A DNA stretch of 64,000 bases from Burkholderia sp. FERM BP-3421 (GCF_028657905.1 NZ_CP117782.1:2852001-2916000); one strand, 5' to 3'; shown: positions 44,774 to 53,169, counted from the stretch's first letter. Notes: generated from the letters alone by a model not told the origin. A program made the numbers and translations.

Positions 44774-45544
44774 ATGAGCAAATACGACACCGCTATCGTC
44801 CAATCCGTCCACCACTGGACCGACACGCTGTTCAGCTTTACCTGCACCCGCGAGCAGAGCCTCCGTTTCAACAACGGCGAATTCACGATGGTCGGCCTGG
44901 AAGTCGACGGCAAGCCGCTGGCCCGCGCGTACAGCATCGTCAGCCCGAACTACGAGGAGCACCTCGAGTTCTTCAGCATCAAGGTGCAGGACGGCCCGCT
45001 GACCTCCCGCCTGCAGCACCTGAAGGTCGGCGACCCCGTGCTGATCGGCAAGAAGCCGACGGGCACGCTGATCGCCGACAACCTGCTGCCGGGCAAGGTC
45101 CTGTGGCTGTTGTCGACGGGCACGGGCCTCGCGCCGTTCATGTCGATCATCCGCGATCCGGAGATCTACGACCGCTTCGACAAGATCGTGCTCACGCACA
45201 CCTGCCGCCTGAAGGGCGAGCTGGCCTATATGGATTACATCAAGCACGACCTGCCGGGCCACGAGTACCTGGGCGACATCATCAAGGAAAAGCTCGTCTA
45301 TTACCCGACCGTCACCCGCGAGGAATTCGAGAACGAGGGCCGCATCACCGACCTGATCGCGACGGGCAAGCTGTTCACCGACCTGGACCTGCCCGCGTTC
45401 TCGCCGGAACACGACCGCGTGATGCTGTGCGGCAGCACCGCGATGCTGCGCGACACCACGGAGCTGCTGAAGCAGGCCGGGCTCGTCGAAGGGAAGAACA
45501 GCGCGCCGGGCCACTACGTGATCGAGCGGGCCTTCGTTGATTGA
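44774..45544 (+). CDS. fpr: Ferredoxin/flavodoxin-NADP+ reductase
   Basis: A protein of 256 residues. The FAD-binding motif RAYSIVSPN, the NADP-binding LWLLSTGTGLAPFMSIIRDP and the C-terminal IERAFVD are typical of Fpr. It moves electrons between NADPH and ferredoxin or flavodoxin and supports redox-stress repair. A TAAAAT -10-like element lies in the upstream gap (44661-44666). A strong terminator follows. Confidence 0.94.
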   Translation: MSKYDTAIVQSVHHWTDTLFSFTCTREQSLRFNNGEFTMVGLEVDGKPLARAYSIVSPNYEEHLEFFSIKVQDGPLTSRLQHLKVGDPVLIGKKPTGTLIADNLLPGKVLWLLSTGTGLAPFMSIIRDPEIYDRFDKIVLTHTCRLKGELAYMDYIKHDLPGHEYLGDIIKEKLVYYPTVTREEFENEGRITDLIATGKLFTDLDLPAFSPEHDRVMLCGSTAMLRDTTELLKQAGLVEGKNSAPGHYVIERAFVD

Positions 45545-45570
45545 ACCCCGTTAGTTAATCTGCATCAAGA

Positions 45571-45597
45571 ACCGGAGCCGCGCGCTCCGGTTTTTTT
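45571..45597 (+). terminator. Intrinsic terminator of fpr
   Basis: ACCGGAGC (45571-45578) pairs with GCTCCGGT (45584-45591), 5-nt loop, then seven T. Confidence 0.92.
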
Positions 45598-45618
45598 ATT
45601 TGGGGCCTTGGCAAAGTC

Positions 45619-45856
45619 GTAACAAGGCGTCATCTTGGCATCTCAAAATAGTTACAACTCCGATGCCACCCTCTACCCACGGTCTGTCGGTGTTTTTCCT
45701 ACATCGGGTACATCCCGAGACGGGATGTGTGCGGTTAAACCAACGGCTGGTATGACTTTTCCTATAATTCTGGGATATCATGCGCGGCGCATAGAGGTAA
45801 TCGGAAAGTGTGCTATCAGGGCCGGATCAAATGTTACTAAGTGTAAATTTTGTTAC
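45619..45856. promoter_or_regulatory. Four GTTAC-type motifs upstream of the histidine kinase gene
   Basis: GTAACAA at 45619-45625 (reverse), GTTACAA at 45651-45657, GTTACTA at 45833-45839 and GTTACTC at 45852-45858. The last two are 19 bp apart, about two helical turns. They may be sites for the neighbouring response regulator (autoregulation), which is a guess. Confidence 0.35.
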
Positions 45857-45956
45857 TCCGCTATCTGGCAAATCCCTTACAGTAGTTTCGCCTTCGCAAC
45901 CGCGATCGATGCTGCTGGCAACGGATATCTGCTCAGCTTTCTGACAAGGGAGAGTC

Positions 45957-46784
45957 ATGGATACGCCGTATAGCGCGTCGGCCGGCGCGAACTCCCCGTC
46001 CCCGTCTCCGCAATCGATTGCCGGCGACGTTCGCCCCCCCACCACCTTTCATCCCGCTGTCACGCACGCCACGATCGCCGCGCTCGAAACGCGCGTCGGG
46101 CAGCTTGCCGCCGAACTGGTCGCCGCGGGCGAATCCGCCCGCCGCCACTTCGCGGGCGAGCTGCATGACAGCCTCGGCGCCGACCTGACCGCTGCTCGAT
46201 TTGCGCTCGCAAACGTTGACACCTGGCTGCCGGCCGATGCGCCGGAGGGATGCCGGCGCGCGCTCGCGCTGGCCCAGCAGGCGCTCGACGCCGCATCCGA
46301 CACCAATCGCCGCCTGATCACCGACCAGGACGCGCCCGGGCTTGATACCGGCCTCGTCGGCACGCTGTCGGCCTGGATCGGCGCTTACTCGGAGCGCACC
46401 GGCCTGCGCACCAGCTTCATCTGCATCGCCGACGCGCGCATCGCGCACCTGAGCGCGAGCGGCGCGCTCGCCGTGTTCCGCGTCGCGCAGGAAGCGCTCG
46501 CCAACACCGCGAAGCATGCGCGCGCCCGCGCCGCCGACGTGCGGATCGAGGCCGAGGAGCACCATCTCGTGCTCGCCGTCAGCGACGACGGCGTCGGCCT
46601 GGGCGCGCCCCGCGGCCGCGTCGGGCATGGCCTGCGCGGCATGCGCGTGCGCTGCGAGGCATTCGGCGGCGCGCTCGAGGTCGGCGCGTCGCGCGCCGGC
46701 CGCGGCACGACCCTGCGCGCGCGCTTCGACTGGGCCGCGCTGAGCCCGGCCGAGTGCGCTCCCCGCAGCATCCAGCATTCGTGA
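45957..46784 (+). CDS. NarL-type sensor histidine kinase, cytoplasmic
   Basis: A protein of 275 residues without membrane segments. The HisKA_3 H-box is RRHFAGELHDSLGADL with the phosphorylated residue at His70. The HATPase part has EALANTAKHARA (N box), DDGVGLG and GHGLRGMRVR (G boxes). There is no sensor domain beyond a short Pro/Ser-rich N-tail, so it may sense through a partner or an internal signal. GGGAG precedes the start. Paired with the response regulator 9 bp downstream. Confidence 0.9.
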   Translation: MDTPYSASAGANSPSPSPQSIAGDVRPPTTFHPAVTHATIAALETRVGQLAAELVAAGESARRHFAGELHDSLGADLTAARFALANVDTWLPADAPEGCRRALALAQQALDAASDTNRRLITDQDAPGLDTGLVGTLSAWIGAYSERTGLRTSFICIADARIAHLSASGALAVFRVAQEALANTAKHARARAADVRIEAEEHHLVLAVSDDGVGLGAPRGRVGHGLRGMRVRCEAFGGALEVGASRAGRGTTLRARFDWAALSPAECAPRSIQHS

Positions 46785-46793
46785 GGCGCCGTC

Positions 46794-47450
46794 ATGACCC
46801 TGCACATCCTGCTCGTCGATGATCACGCCATCGTCCGCCAAGGCATCCGGCAACTGCTGATCGACCGCGGCATCGCACGCGAAGTGGCGGAGGCGGAAAC
46901 CGGCTGCGAAGCGGTCGCCGCGATCGACAAGGCCGCCTACGACGTGATCCTGCTCGACATCTCGCTCACCGACATGAACGGCATCGAGGTGCTCAAGCGC
47001 ATCAAGCGCAAGCTGCCGCGCACGCCGGTGCTGATGTTCTCGATGTACCGCGAGGATCAGTACGCCGTGCGCGCGCTCAAGGCGGGCGCGGCAGGTTATC
47101 TGTCGAAGACCGTCAACGCCGCGCAGATGATCTCCGCGATCCAGCAGGTCGCCGCCGGACGCAAGTACGTGAGCCCGGCGATGGCCGAGGCGCTCGCCGA
47201 ATACGTGTCGTTCGAGAACGAACCGCTGCCGCACGAGAAGCTCTCGGACCGCGAGTACCAGACCCTGTGCATGCTCGCGTCCGGCAAGCGCCTGACCGAT
47301 ATCGCGCACACGCTGTCGCTGTCGGTCAAGACCGTGAGCGTGTACCGCACGCGGCTGCTGGAAAAGATGAAATTGTCGAACAATGCCGAGCTGACGTTCT
47401 ATGTCATGAGCAATCGGCTCGTCGACATGAATCCGCAGATCGGCGCGTGA
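46794..47450 (+). CDS. NarL/FixJ-type response regulator (LuxR helix-turn-helix)
   Basis: A protein of 218 residues. The receiver domain has DDH (Asp9, Asp10), phospho-acceptor Asp55 in VILLDISLTD and the Lys in GYLSKT. A LuxR-type helix-turn-helix occupies about 150-210 (LSDREYQTLCMLASGKRLTD, then LSLSVKTVSVYRTRLLEKM). Partner of the upstream kinase. Targets unknown. Confidence 0.93.
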   Translation: MTLHILLVDDHAIVRQGIRQLLIDRGIAREVAEAETGCEAVAAIDKAAYDVILLDISLTDMNGIEVLKRIKRKLPRTPVLMFSMYREDQYAVRALKAGAAGYLSKTVNAAQMISAIQQVAAGRKYVSPAMAEALAEYVSFENEPLPHEKLSDREYQTLCMLASGKRLTDIAHTLSLSVKTVSVYRTRLLEKMKLSNNAELTFYVMSNRLVDMNPQIGA

Positions 47451-47623
47451 AACGCCGCGCGCCGTTGTTGCGCGCGCAAGCATCTGTTTTCATTGGATGA
47501 TTCAATGCCGGCTCCATCGCGCGCCGGCATCGCGGAACTCGGCGGCGCAGCCCTTATCCGTTAAAATTACGGATTTTCCACTATCCGACGCGCGCCTGGC
47601 GCGCCTCAGGTCATCCATCCGCA

Positions 47624-49024
47624 ATGTCTCTCTTCCGCAAGAAAAACGTCGATCACATGATCGCCAGTGCGCATGCCGCGGGGCTCAAGAAAGCCCTCGG
47701 CGCGCTCGACCTCACGTTCCTCGGGATCGGCGCGATCATCGGCACCGGCATCTTCGTCCTGACCGGCACGGGCGCCGTGCAGGCCGGCCCCGCGCTGATG
47801 CTGGCCTTCGTGATCGCCGCCATCGCGTGCGGCCTCGCTGCGCTGTCCTACGCGGAATTCGCGTCGACCATCCCGGTCGCCGGCTCGATCTACACGTATT
47901 CGTACGCGACCCTCGGTGAGCTGGCCGCCTGGATCATCGGCTGGGACCTGATGCTCGAATACGGGCTCGCGGCCTCGGCCGTGTCGGTCGGTTGGTCGGG
48001 CTACCTGCAGTCGCTGCTGCAGGGCTTCGGCGTCTCGCTGCCGGCCGCGCTCAGCGCCGCGCCCGGCGCGATCCCCGGCGTCACCACCTACTTCAACCTG
48101 CCCGCGTTCCTCGTGATGCTGGTGATCACGACACTGCTGTCGGTCGGCATCCGCGAGTCGACCCGCGTCAACAACATCATGGTGTTCGTGAAGGTCTCGG
48201 TGGTGCTGCTCGTGATCGCGGTCGGCGTGTTCCACGTCAAGCCCGCCAACTGGACCCCGTTCATGCCGCACGGCTGGAACGGCGTGTTCGGCGCGGCCGC
48301 GGTGATGTTCTTCGCGTTCATCGGCTTCGACGCGGTGTCGTCGGCGGCCGAGGAAGTCAAGAATCCGAAACGCGACCTGCCGATCGGCATCATCGCCTCG
48401 CTCGCCGTGTGCGCCGTGCTGTACGTGACGGTGGCCGGCGTCGCGACGGGCATCGTGCCGTCCGCGCAGTACGCGAGCATCTCGCACCCGATCTCGTACG
48501 CGCTGCAGGCGGCGGGCGAGCGCTGGGTCGCGGGCTTCATCGACCTCGGCGCGGTGCTGGGCATGCTGACCGTGATCCTCGTGATGAGCTACGGCCAGAC
48601 CCGCATCATCTTCGCGATGTCGCGCGACGGCCTGCTGCCCGGCGCGCTGTCGAGCGTGCATCCGCGCTTCGCGACGCCGTTCCTCACCACCTGGCTGGTC
48701 GGCCTGTTCTTCGGCCTGATCGCCGCGCTGATCCCGCTCAACGTGCTGGCGGAACTGATCAACATCGGCACGCTCGCGGCGTTCTCGATGGTGTCGATCG
48801 CGGTGCTGGTGCTGCGCCGGACCCATCCGGACCTGCCGCGCGCGTTCCGCTGCCCGGGCGTGCCGGTCGTGCCGCTGCTCGCGGTCGCGGCCTGCCTGTT
48901 CCTGATGCTGAACCTGCAATGGGTCACCTGGGTCGCGTTCCTCGTGTGGCTCGCGATCGGCCTCGTCGTGTACTTCGCGTACTCGCGCAGCCGCTCGAAG
49001 CTCGCGCACGGCAACCCGCACTGA
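47624..49024 (+). CDS. APC-superfamily amino acid permease (cationic amino acid transporter type)
   Basis: A protein of 466 residues with 12-13 membrane segments. FLGIGAIIGTGIFVLTGTGA is the substrate-binding helix 1 of the family. FFAFIGFDAVSSAAEEVKNP is the conserved helix 6 region. It resembles YfnA/CAT-type permeases. Substrate not certain. A strong terminator follows. Confidence 0.92.
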   Translation: MSLFRKKNVDHMIASAHAAGLKKALGALDLTFLGIGAIIGTGIFVLTGTGAVQAGPALMLAFVIAAIACGLAALSYAEFASTIPVAGSIYTYSYATLGELAAWIIGWDLMLEYGLAASAVSVGWSGYLQSLLQGFGVSLPAALSAAPGAIPGVTTYFNLPAFLVMLVITTLLSVGIRESTRVNNIMVFVKVSVVLLVIAVGVFHVKPANWTPFMPHGWNGVFGAAAVMFFAFIGFDAVSSAAEEVKNPKRDLPIGIIASLAVCAVLYVTVAGVATGIVPSAQYASISHPISYALQAAGERWVAGFIDLGAVLGMLTVILVMSYGQTRIIFAMSRDGLLPGALSSVHPRFATPFLTTWLVGLFFGLIAALIPLNVLAELINIGTLAAFSMVSIAVLVLRRTHPDLPRAFRCPGVPVVPLLAVAACLFLMLNLQWVTWVAFLVWLAIGLVVYFAYSRSRSKLAHGNPH

Positions 49025-49057
49025 CCGGCCGCCGAGGGCGCCTCGCGCCCCGGGCCA

Positions 49058-49091
49058 CGGCGCCCCGCTTCGGCGGCGGCGCCGTTTTTTT
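49058..49091 (+). terminator. Intrinsic terminator of the APC permease gene
   Basis: CGGCGCC (49058-49064) pairs with GGCGCCG (49078-49084), followed by seven T. Confidence 0.85.
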
Positions 49092-49185
49092 GGCCGGCGC
49101 GGCCTGCGCCTGCAGCGTCGCGGCGGGCGGTTCATAATCGCGCCATCGGACGGCCCGCAGGCTGCCCCGCAACAAGGAACGGAAG

Positions 49186-50214
49186 ATGGAAAGCGTCGAT
49201 CTCGAAGTATTGAAGACGAGCGCGCGCTGGCTCGCCGAGGGCCGGCGCGCGCTGCTCGTCACGGTGGTGCAGACCTGGGGCTCGTCGCCGCGCCCCGAGG
49301 GCGCGATGCTCGCGGTGCGCGACGACGGGCTCGTGGTCGGCTCGGTATCGGGCGGCTGCATCGAGGACGATCTGATCGCCCGCGTGCACGCGGCCGGCAT
49401 CGCGCCGCACGCGCGCCCGGAGGCGGTCAAATACGGCGTCACGGCCGAGGAGGCGCACCGTTTCGGGCTGCCCTGCGGCGGCACGATCGAGCTGGTGCTG
49501 GAGCCGCTCGGCGCCGCCGGCGAGATCGCGGCGCTGTGCGACGCGGTCGAAGCGGGCCGCCTCGTGACCCGCACCCTCGAACTCGCGACCGGCGCGGTTA
49601 CCCTCGCGCCCGCGCAGGCCGCCGACACGCTGCATTTCGACGGCGCGCGCCTGACGACGGTGCACGGCCCCCGCTACCGGATGCTCGTGATCGGCGCGGG
49701 CCAGCTGTCGCGCTATCTGTGCCAGATCGCGGCGGGGCTCGACTATCAGGTGACGGTGTGCGATCCGCGCGAGGAATACACCGATGCGTGGGACGTGCCG
49801 GGCACGCGGATCGTGCGCACCATGCCGGACGACACGGTGCTCGACATGAAGCTCGACGCGCGCTCGGCCGTGATCGCGCTGACCCACGACCCGAAGCTCG
49901 ACGATCTCGCGCTGATGGAGGCGTTGAAGACGCCCGCGTTCTATGTCGGCGCGCTCGGTTCGCGGCGCAACAACGCGGCGCGCCGCGAGCGGCTGCGCGA
50001 ATTCGACCTGAGCGCGACGGAACTGGCGCGGCTGCACGGCCCCGCCGGCATCTACATCGGCAGCCGCACGCCGCCCGAGATCGCGGTGTCGATCCTCGCC
50101 GAGGTGACGGCCGCGAAGAACGGCGTGTCGCTGCCGACGATTCTTCAGGTGGAAGGGGCGAAAGCCGCGCGCGAGCTGGCCGCGACGGACGGCGGAACCT
50201 GCGGCGTCAGCTGA
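49186..50214 (+). CDS. XdhC family protein (molybdoenzyme maturation factor-like)
   Basis: A protein of 342 residues. N-terminal XdhC/CoxI segments are TVVQTWGSSPRPEGAMLAV and VVGSVSGGCIEDDLI. The C-terminal Rossmann part has MLVIGAGQLSRYLCQIAAGL and YVGALGSRRNNAARRERL. XdhC proteins insert or sulphurate the molybdenum cofactor of xanthine-dehydrogenase-type enzymes. No xdhAB is nearby, so the partner is unknown. It overlaps the convergent PepSY gene by 8 bp. Confidence 0.9.
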   Translation: MESVDLEVLKTSARWLAEGRRALLVTVVQTWGSSPRPEGAMLAVRDDGLVVGSVSGGCIEDDLIARVHAAGIAPHARPEAVKYGVTAEEAHRFGLPCGGTIELVLEPLGAAGEIAALCDAVEAGRLVTRTLELATGAVTLAPAQAADTLHFDGARLTTVHGPRYRMLVIGAGQLSRYLCQIAAGLDYQVTVCDPREEYTDAWDVPGTRIVRTMPDDTVLDMKLDARSAVIALTHDPKLDDLALMEALKTPAFYVGALGSRRNNAARRERLREFDLSATELARLHGPAGIYIGSRTPPEIAVSILAEVTAAKNGVSLPTILQVEGAKAARELAATDGGTCGVS

Positions 50215-50929
50215 GGCCCGCCGCGAGCGCGGCCGCCACCGAGCCGACGACGAGCACGACGCCGACCGTGCGGCGCTTGTTCAGCTCGGTCCACAGCAGC
50301 ACGCCCGTCAGCGACAGCAGGATCATCGAGCCGGCGATGGTGTCCATCAGCAGCACCCAGAACAGGTTCATGCCGACGCCGCGATGCAGGTTGTTGAGGG
50401 TCGCGAGGAACGCATTCTCGCTGCGTTTCACCGACACGTAGCCGTTGCCCACCCAGTATTCGGCCTGCACGTTGCTGCCCGGGCCGAAGATGCCGACCTG
50501 CCAGCGCTCGGGCTGGATCAGCTTGCGCTGGCCCCAGGCGACCGGCTGCGCCGGTTCCTTGCGGAGCCGGCCGGGCTCGCCGTCGAACTTCAGCTCGCGC
50601 TTGAGCCACGCGGCGAGCGCCGCCGGAGTCGCCGGCGCGGGCGTGGGCAGCGCCAGCTGCAATTGCTGGACCTGCGGCTCGCCCGACGAGATCTTGAGCG
50701 GCGGCGCGCGGTGGTTGAGCAGCACGCCCGTCACGCCGAACAGCAGCCCCATCACGGCGCCCCACAGCCCCACCCAGCCGTGCACCTTGCGCAGCCACTT
50801 GATGAAGGTCGCGCGGCGCGAGCGCTGACGGCGGGCCGCCAGCTCGCCGGCCTCCATCGCGCGGGGCGCGGGACGCAGCACGGTGACGCCGGCCAGCCGG
50901 GGGGATTCGATCGATTCGGGCGCGTTCAC
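50207..50929 (-). CDS. PepSY-domain membrane protein
   Basis: A protein of 240 residues with a first membrane segment (VGLWGAVMGLLFGVTGVLLN) and two more near the C-terminus. The segment RKVHGWVGLWGAVMGL with a His, and LNNLHRGVGMNLFWVLLMDT, resemble iron-uptake-associated PepSY-TM proteins. A Fur-box-like sequence lies 71 bp upstream, pointing to iron control. Possibly a membrane ferric reductase or siderophore-related component (inference). Confidence 0.85.
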   Translation of the reverse strand: MNAPESIESPRLAGVTVLRPAPRAMEAGELAARRQRSRRATFIKWLRKVHGWVGLWGAVMGLLFGVTGVLLNHRAPPLKISSGEPQVQQLQLALPTPAPATPAALAAWLKRELKFDGEPGRLRKEPAQPVAWGQRKLIQPERWQVGIFGPGSNVQAEYWVGNGYVSVKRSENAFLATLNNLHRGVGMNLFWVLLMDTIAGSMILLSLTGVLLWTELNKRRTVGVVLVVGSVAAALAAGLS

Positions 50930-51000
50930 GCTGCTGGCTCCATCCGCACAAAGGCAACGGGCGGCGCACGACTCCGTCGTGCGCCGCCCATTCGGTTCAA

Positions 51001-51019
51001 AATGAGAATGGATATCATT
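51001..51019. promoter_or_regulatory. Fur-box-like sequence
   Basis: AATGAGAATGGATATCATT resembles the 19-bp Fur consensus (GATAATGATAATCATTATC), matching at 13 of 19 positions by eye. It lies in front of the PepSY gene (minus). The plus-strand hydrolase gene starts about 200 bp away on the other side. Confidence 0.6.
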
Positions 51020-51225
51020 ACATAAATTTCATCCCGGCTCAATCCGCGCCGGGTCCGGGAGCGGTCCGGGCGCCTCGCCGGGGCGCGCGCCGCGCGTCCG
51101 CCCTATCCGGATGCCGCGCCGATGCGTACGCTATCGGCAGCGGCCGGCCGTCGAGACCGGGGCCGCCTTCGTCATCGCATTCCGCCGGGCGCGCCCCGGC
51201 GGCGCCAGCCCAGGGAGGCGACCCC

Positions 51226-52338
51226 GTGATACCGACCGGCCTGCTGTTCGATCCCGCGTTCCTGCAGCACCGGCAGGGCGATCTCGTCTACACGGTGCCG
51301 CACGGCACGCTGACTCTCGGCGAGCAGTTCGACAGCCCGCTGCGGCTCGCCTACACGATGCAGTTGCTCGATGCGGTCGGCATGAATGCGCGCCTCACGC
51401 GCCTCGCCTTCGCGCCGGCGACCGACGCCCAGCTGCTGCGCGTGCATGAGCCCGGCTACCTGCGCTGGCTCGCGGAAACCTGTGCGCTCGCCGGCCCGGC
51501 GATCGTGCCGCTCGGCGACGACGCGGCGGGCGGCAGCGACACCGAGCGCATCGCGCGGCTCGCGGCGGGCGCCGCCTGCGCGGCCGTCGACGCGGTACTG
51601 GCGGGCCCGCTGCGGCAGGCCTACGCGCTCGTGCGGCCATCGGGCCACCATGCGGGCGCCGAGGTCGCGATGGGCTATTGCTACTACAACAACATCGCGG
51701 TGGCGGCCCGCCACGCGCAGGCCGCGCACGGCATCGAGCGCGTCGCGATCGTCGACTGGGACGTGCATCACGGCAACGGCACCCAGCAGGTGTTCTACGC
51801 GGATCCGTCGGTGCTGTTCATCTCGCTGCACGAGACCGGCAACTTCCCGCTCGACGGCGGGCGGCCGGACGAAACCGGCGTCGCGCCCGCGCTCGGCCAC
51901 AACGTGAACGTCGCACTGCCGTCCGGCACCGGCGACGCGGGCTACGCGCACGCGTTCGACGCGCTGGTGCTGCCGCTGCTCGACGCGTTCCGGCCGGCGT
52001 TGATCCTCGTGTCGGCCGGACAGGATGCGAACGCGCTCGATCCGCTCGGCCGCATGCGCGTGCAGCGCGACGGCTTCCGCCGGATGGCGCGCGCGCTGCG
52101 GCAGGCCGCGCAAACGCTGTGCGGCGGCCGGATCGCGTTGGTCCAGGAAGGCGGCTACAGCCTGCCCTACCTGCCGATCGCGACGCTGGGCGTGCTGGAG
52201 GGGCTCGTCGATTGGGACGCGCCGTTCGTCGATCCGCATGCGTTCGTCCAGCATGCGCTGAGCCAGCCCGAACGCGACGCGGTGGCGGCGACGCGCGCGT
52301 CGCTGCGCGGCTATTGGCCGGTCTTGCGGGACGGGTGA
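51226..52338 (+). CDS. Histone-deacetylase-family hydrolase (acetylpolyamine amidohydrolase-like)
   Basis: A protein of 370 residues with start codon GTG at 51226 after AGGGAGG. The active-site pair is RPSGHHAGAEVAMGY (His141, His142), and the zinc ligands are IVDWDVHHGNG (Asp179, His181) and the Asp in VSAGQDANALDPLG. These are the class II HDAC motifs. In bacteria the substrates are acetylated polyamines or other acetyl-amines, unknown here. Its 3' end faces the repeat region. Confidence 0.94.
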   Translation: MIPTGLLFDPAFLQHRQGDLVYTVPHGTLTLGEQFDSPLRLAYTMQLLDAVGMNARLTRLAFAPATDAQLLRVHEPGYLRWLAETCALAGPAIVPLGDDAAGGSDTERIARLAAGAACAAVDAVLAGPLRQAYALVRPSGHHAGAEVAMGYCYYNNIAVAARHAQAAHGIERVAIVDWDVHHGNGTQQVFYADPSVLFISLHETGNFPLDGGRPDETGVAPALGHNVNVALPSGTGDAGYAHAFDALVLPLLDAFRPALILVSAGQDANALDPLGRMRVQRDGFRRMARALRQAAQTLCGGRIALVQEGGYSLPYLPIATLGVLEGLVDWDAPFVDPHAFVQHALSQPERDAVAATRASLRGYWPVLRDG

Positions 52339-52391
52339 GCCGGAGGGCGGGCGATGAGCGGACCGCGATGTCGATGCGGTCGCGCGGCTGA

Positions 52392-52410
52392 CGACAAGTC
52401 AGGCTTGTCA
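52392..52410. repeat. Palindrome 1: CGACAA-N7-TTGTCA
   Basis: Arms at 52392-52397 and 52405-52410, spacer GTCAGGC. First of five copies in the gap; its spacer differs most from the others. Confidence 0.75.
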
Positions 52411-52547
52411 TTTACGCCAGGAAATTGGCCGGACGAGCACGGTGCGTTCGGATTTCGACGTCGAGGCGTTCGCCTCCCTATCGCGCGCGATTGCCCCATT
52501 TGCAGAGGCATTCGGCGGCAGGCCATGCGGATGTGGCAAATGAAAAT

Positions 52548-52566
52548 TGACAATAGCTGCTTGTCA
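52548..52566. repeat. Palindrome 2: TGACAA-N7-TTGTCA
   Basis: Arms at 52548-52553 and 52561-52566, spacer TAGCTGC. A perfect 6-bp inverted repeat in the first 258-bp unit. Confidence 0.8.
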
Positions 52567-52805
52567 CGCCTCATCCGAGCAGAACACGCCTCGGGCATTC
52601 GCTTCCGCGCCGCAATGCTTGCACGCGCATGGCCGGGATGCATCTCGATTCGATCAAGCGCCGTCCGAGGATAGGTCGGCAAGCGCTCGCATTCGCGCCG
52701 AACGTGCACGGTGCCGCGTCGGGGCGGTTGTCGCGCCATCACGCGCGATTGCCCCGTCTGCTGAGGCATTCGGCAGCAGGCCGCACACATGCAATGAATG
52801 CAAAT

Positions 52806-52824
52806 TGACAATGGTTACTTGTCA
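52806..52824. repeat. Palindrome 3: TGACAA-N7-TTGTCA
   Basis: Arms at 52806-52811 and 52819-52824, spacer TGGTTAC. Located exactly 258 bp from palindrome 2, in the second tandem unit. Confidence 0.8.
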
Positions 52825-52965
52825 TATTTCATCCGAGCAAAACACGTCTCGTGCATTTGCTTCCGCGCCGCGACGCTTGCGCGCGCATGGCAGAGTCGCA
52901 TTTCGACTCGATCAATCGCCGCCCGAGGGCAGATCGGCAAGCGCTCGCATTCGTCGAGTGGAAAT

Positions 52966-52984
52966 CGACAATGTTCGCTTGTCA
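52966..52984. repeat. Palindrome 4: CGACAA-N7-TTGTCA
   Basis: Arms at 52966-52971 and 52979-52984, spacer TGTTCGC; 160 bp after palindrome 3. Confidence 0.75.
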
Positions 52985-53123
52985 GATACGATTCAGGACA
53001 GACGCCGGCACATCGACGTCCCTACCGGGCCCCTTGAGCCCGCTGCTCGGCAACGCTCACCTCCACTCAGGTCGGAAGCGTCGGGCAGTCCGCTCGGGAA
53101 CCGCTTGGGATGCCGCGAGACAT

Positions 53124-53142
53124 AGACAATAGTTGCTTGTCA
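53124..53142. repeat. Palindrome 5: AGACAA-N7-TTGTCA
   Basis: Arms at 53124-53129 and 53137-53142, spacer TAGTTGC (one base from palindrome 2); 158 bp after palindrome 4 and about 28 bp from the end of flhX. Confidence 0.75.
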
Positions 53143-53169
53143 TTTTTCACCAAAACCCGCCTTCTCCAC

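Larger units (their letters stand above)
45545..45956. other. AT-richer control region before the two-component genes
   Basis: Visibly lower in GC than the surroundings. It holds the fpr terminator, four GTTAC-type motifs, a CATCCCG/CGGGATG hairpin (45711-45727) and a TATAAT box (45763-45768) without a clear -35. No gene is supported. Confidence 0.6.
52339..53169. repeat. Repeat region with five GACAA-N7-TTGTC palindromes in a convergent gap
   Basis: A gene-free stretch of 831 bp, visibly lower in GC than its flanks, between two genes that both end into it. It contains five palindromes (see the separate entries) and a 258-bp tandem duplication (about 52481-52738 and 52739-52996). The copies share the blocks GCGCGATTGCCCC (52485 and 52743) and CGGCAAGCGCTCGCATTCG. 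Open frames inside repeat in step because 258 is a multiple of three, but differences between copies are spread over all codon positions, so coding is doubtful. Confidence 0.75.

Noticed and set aside
52311..52811. A 166-codon minus-strand frame in the repeat region
   Set aside because: It has in-step repeats for the same reason, overlaps the end of the hydrolase gene on the opposite strand and lacks a ribosome site.
52547..53125. A 192-codon frame in the repeat region as a repeat-protein gene
   Set aside because: It begins with TTG without a ribosome site, and differences between its internal repeats fall on all codon positions; better explained as duplicated non-coding DNA.
52392..53142. 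The palindromes as an operator array for the hydrolase or flhX
   Set aside because: Both genes end into the region, so neither start is near; a distal enhancer role would be needed.
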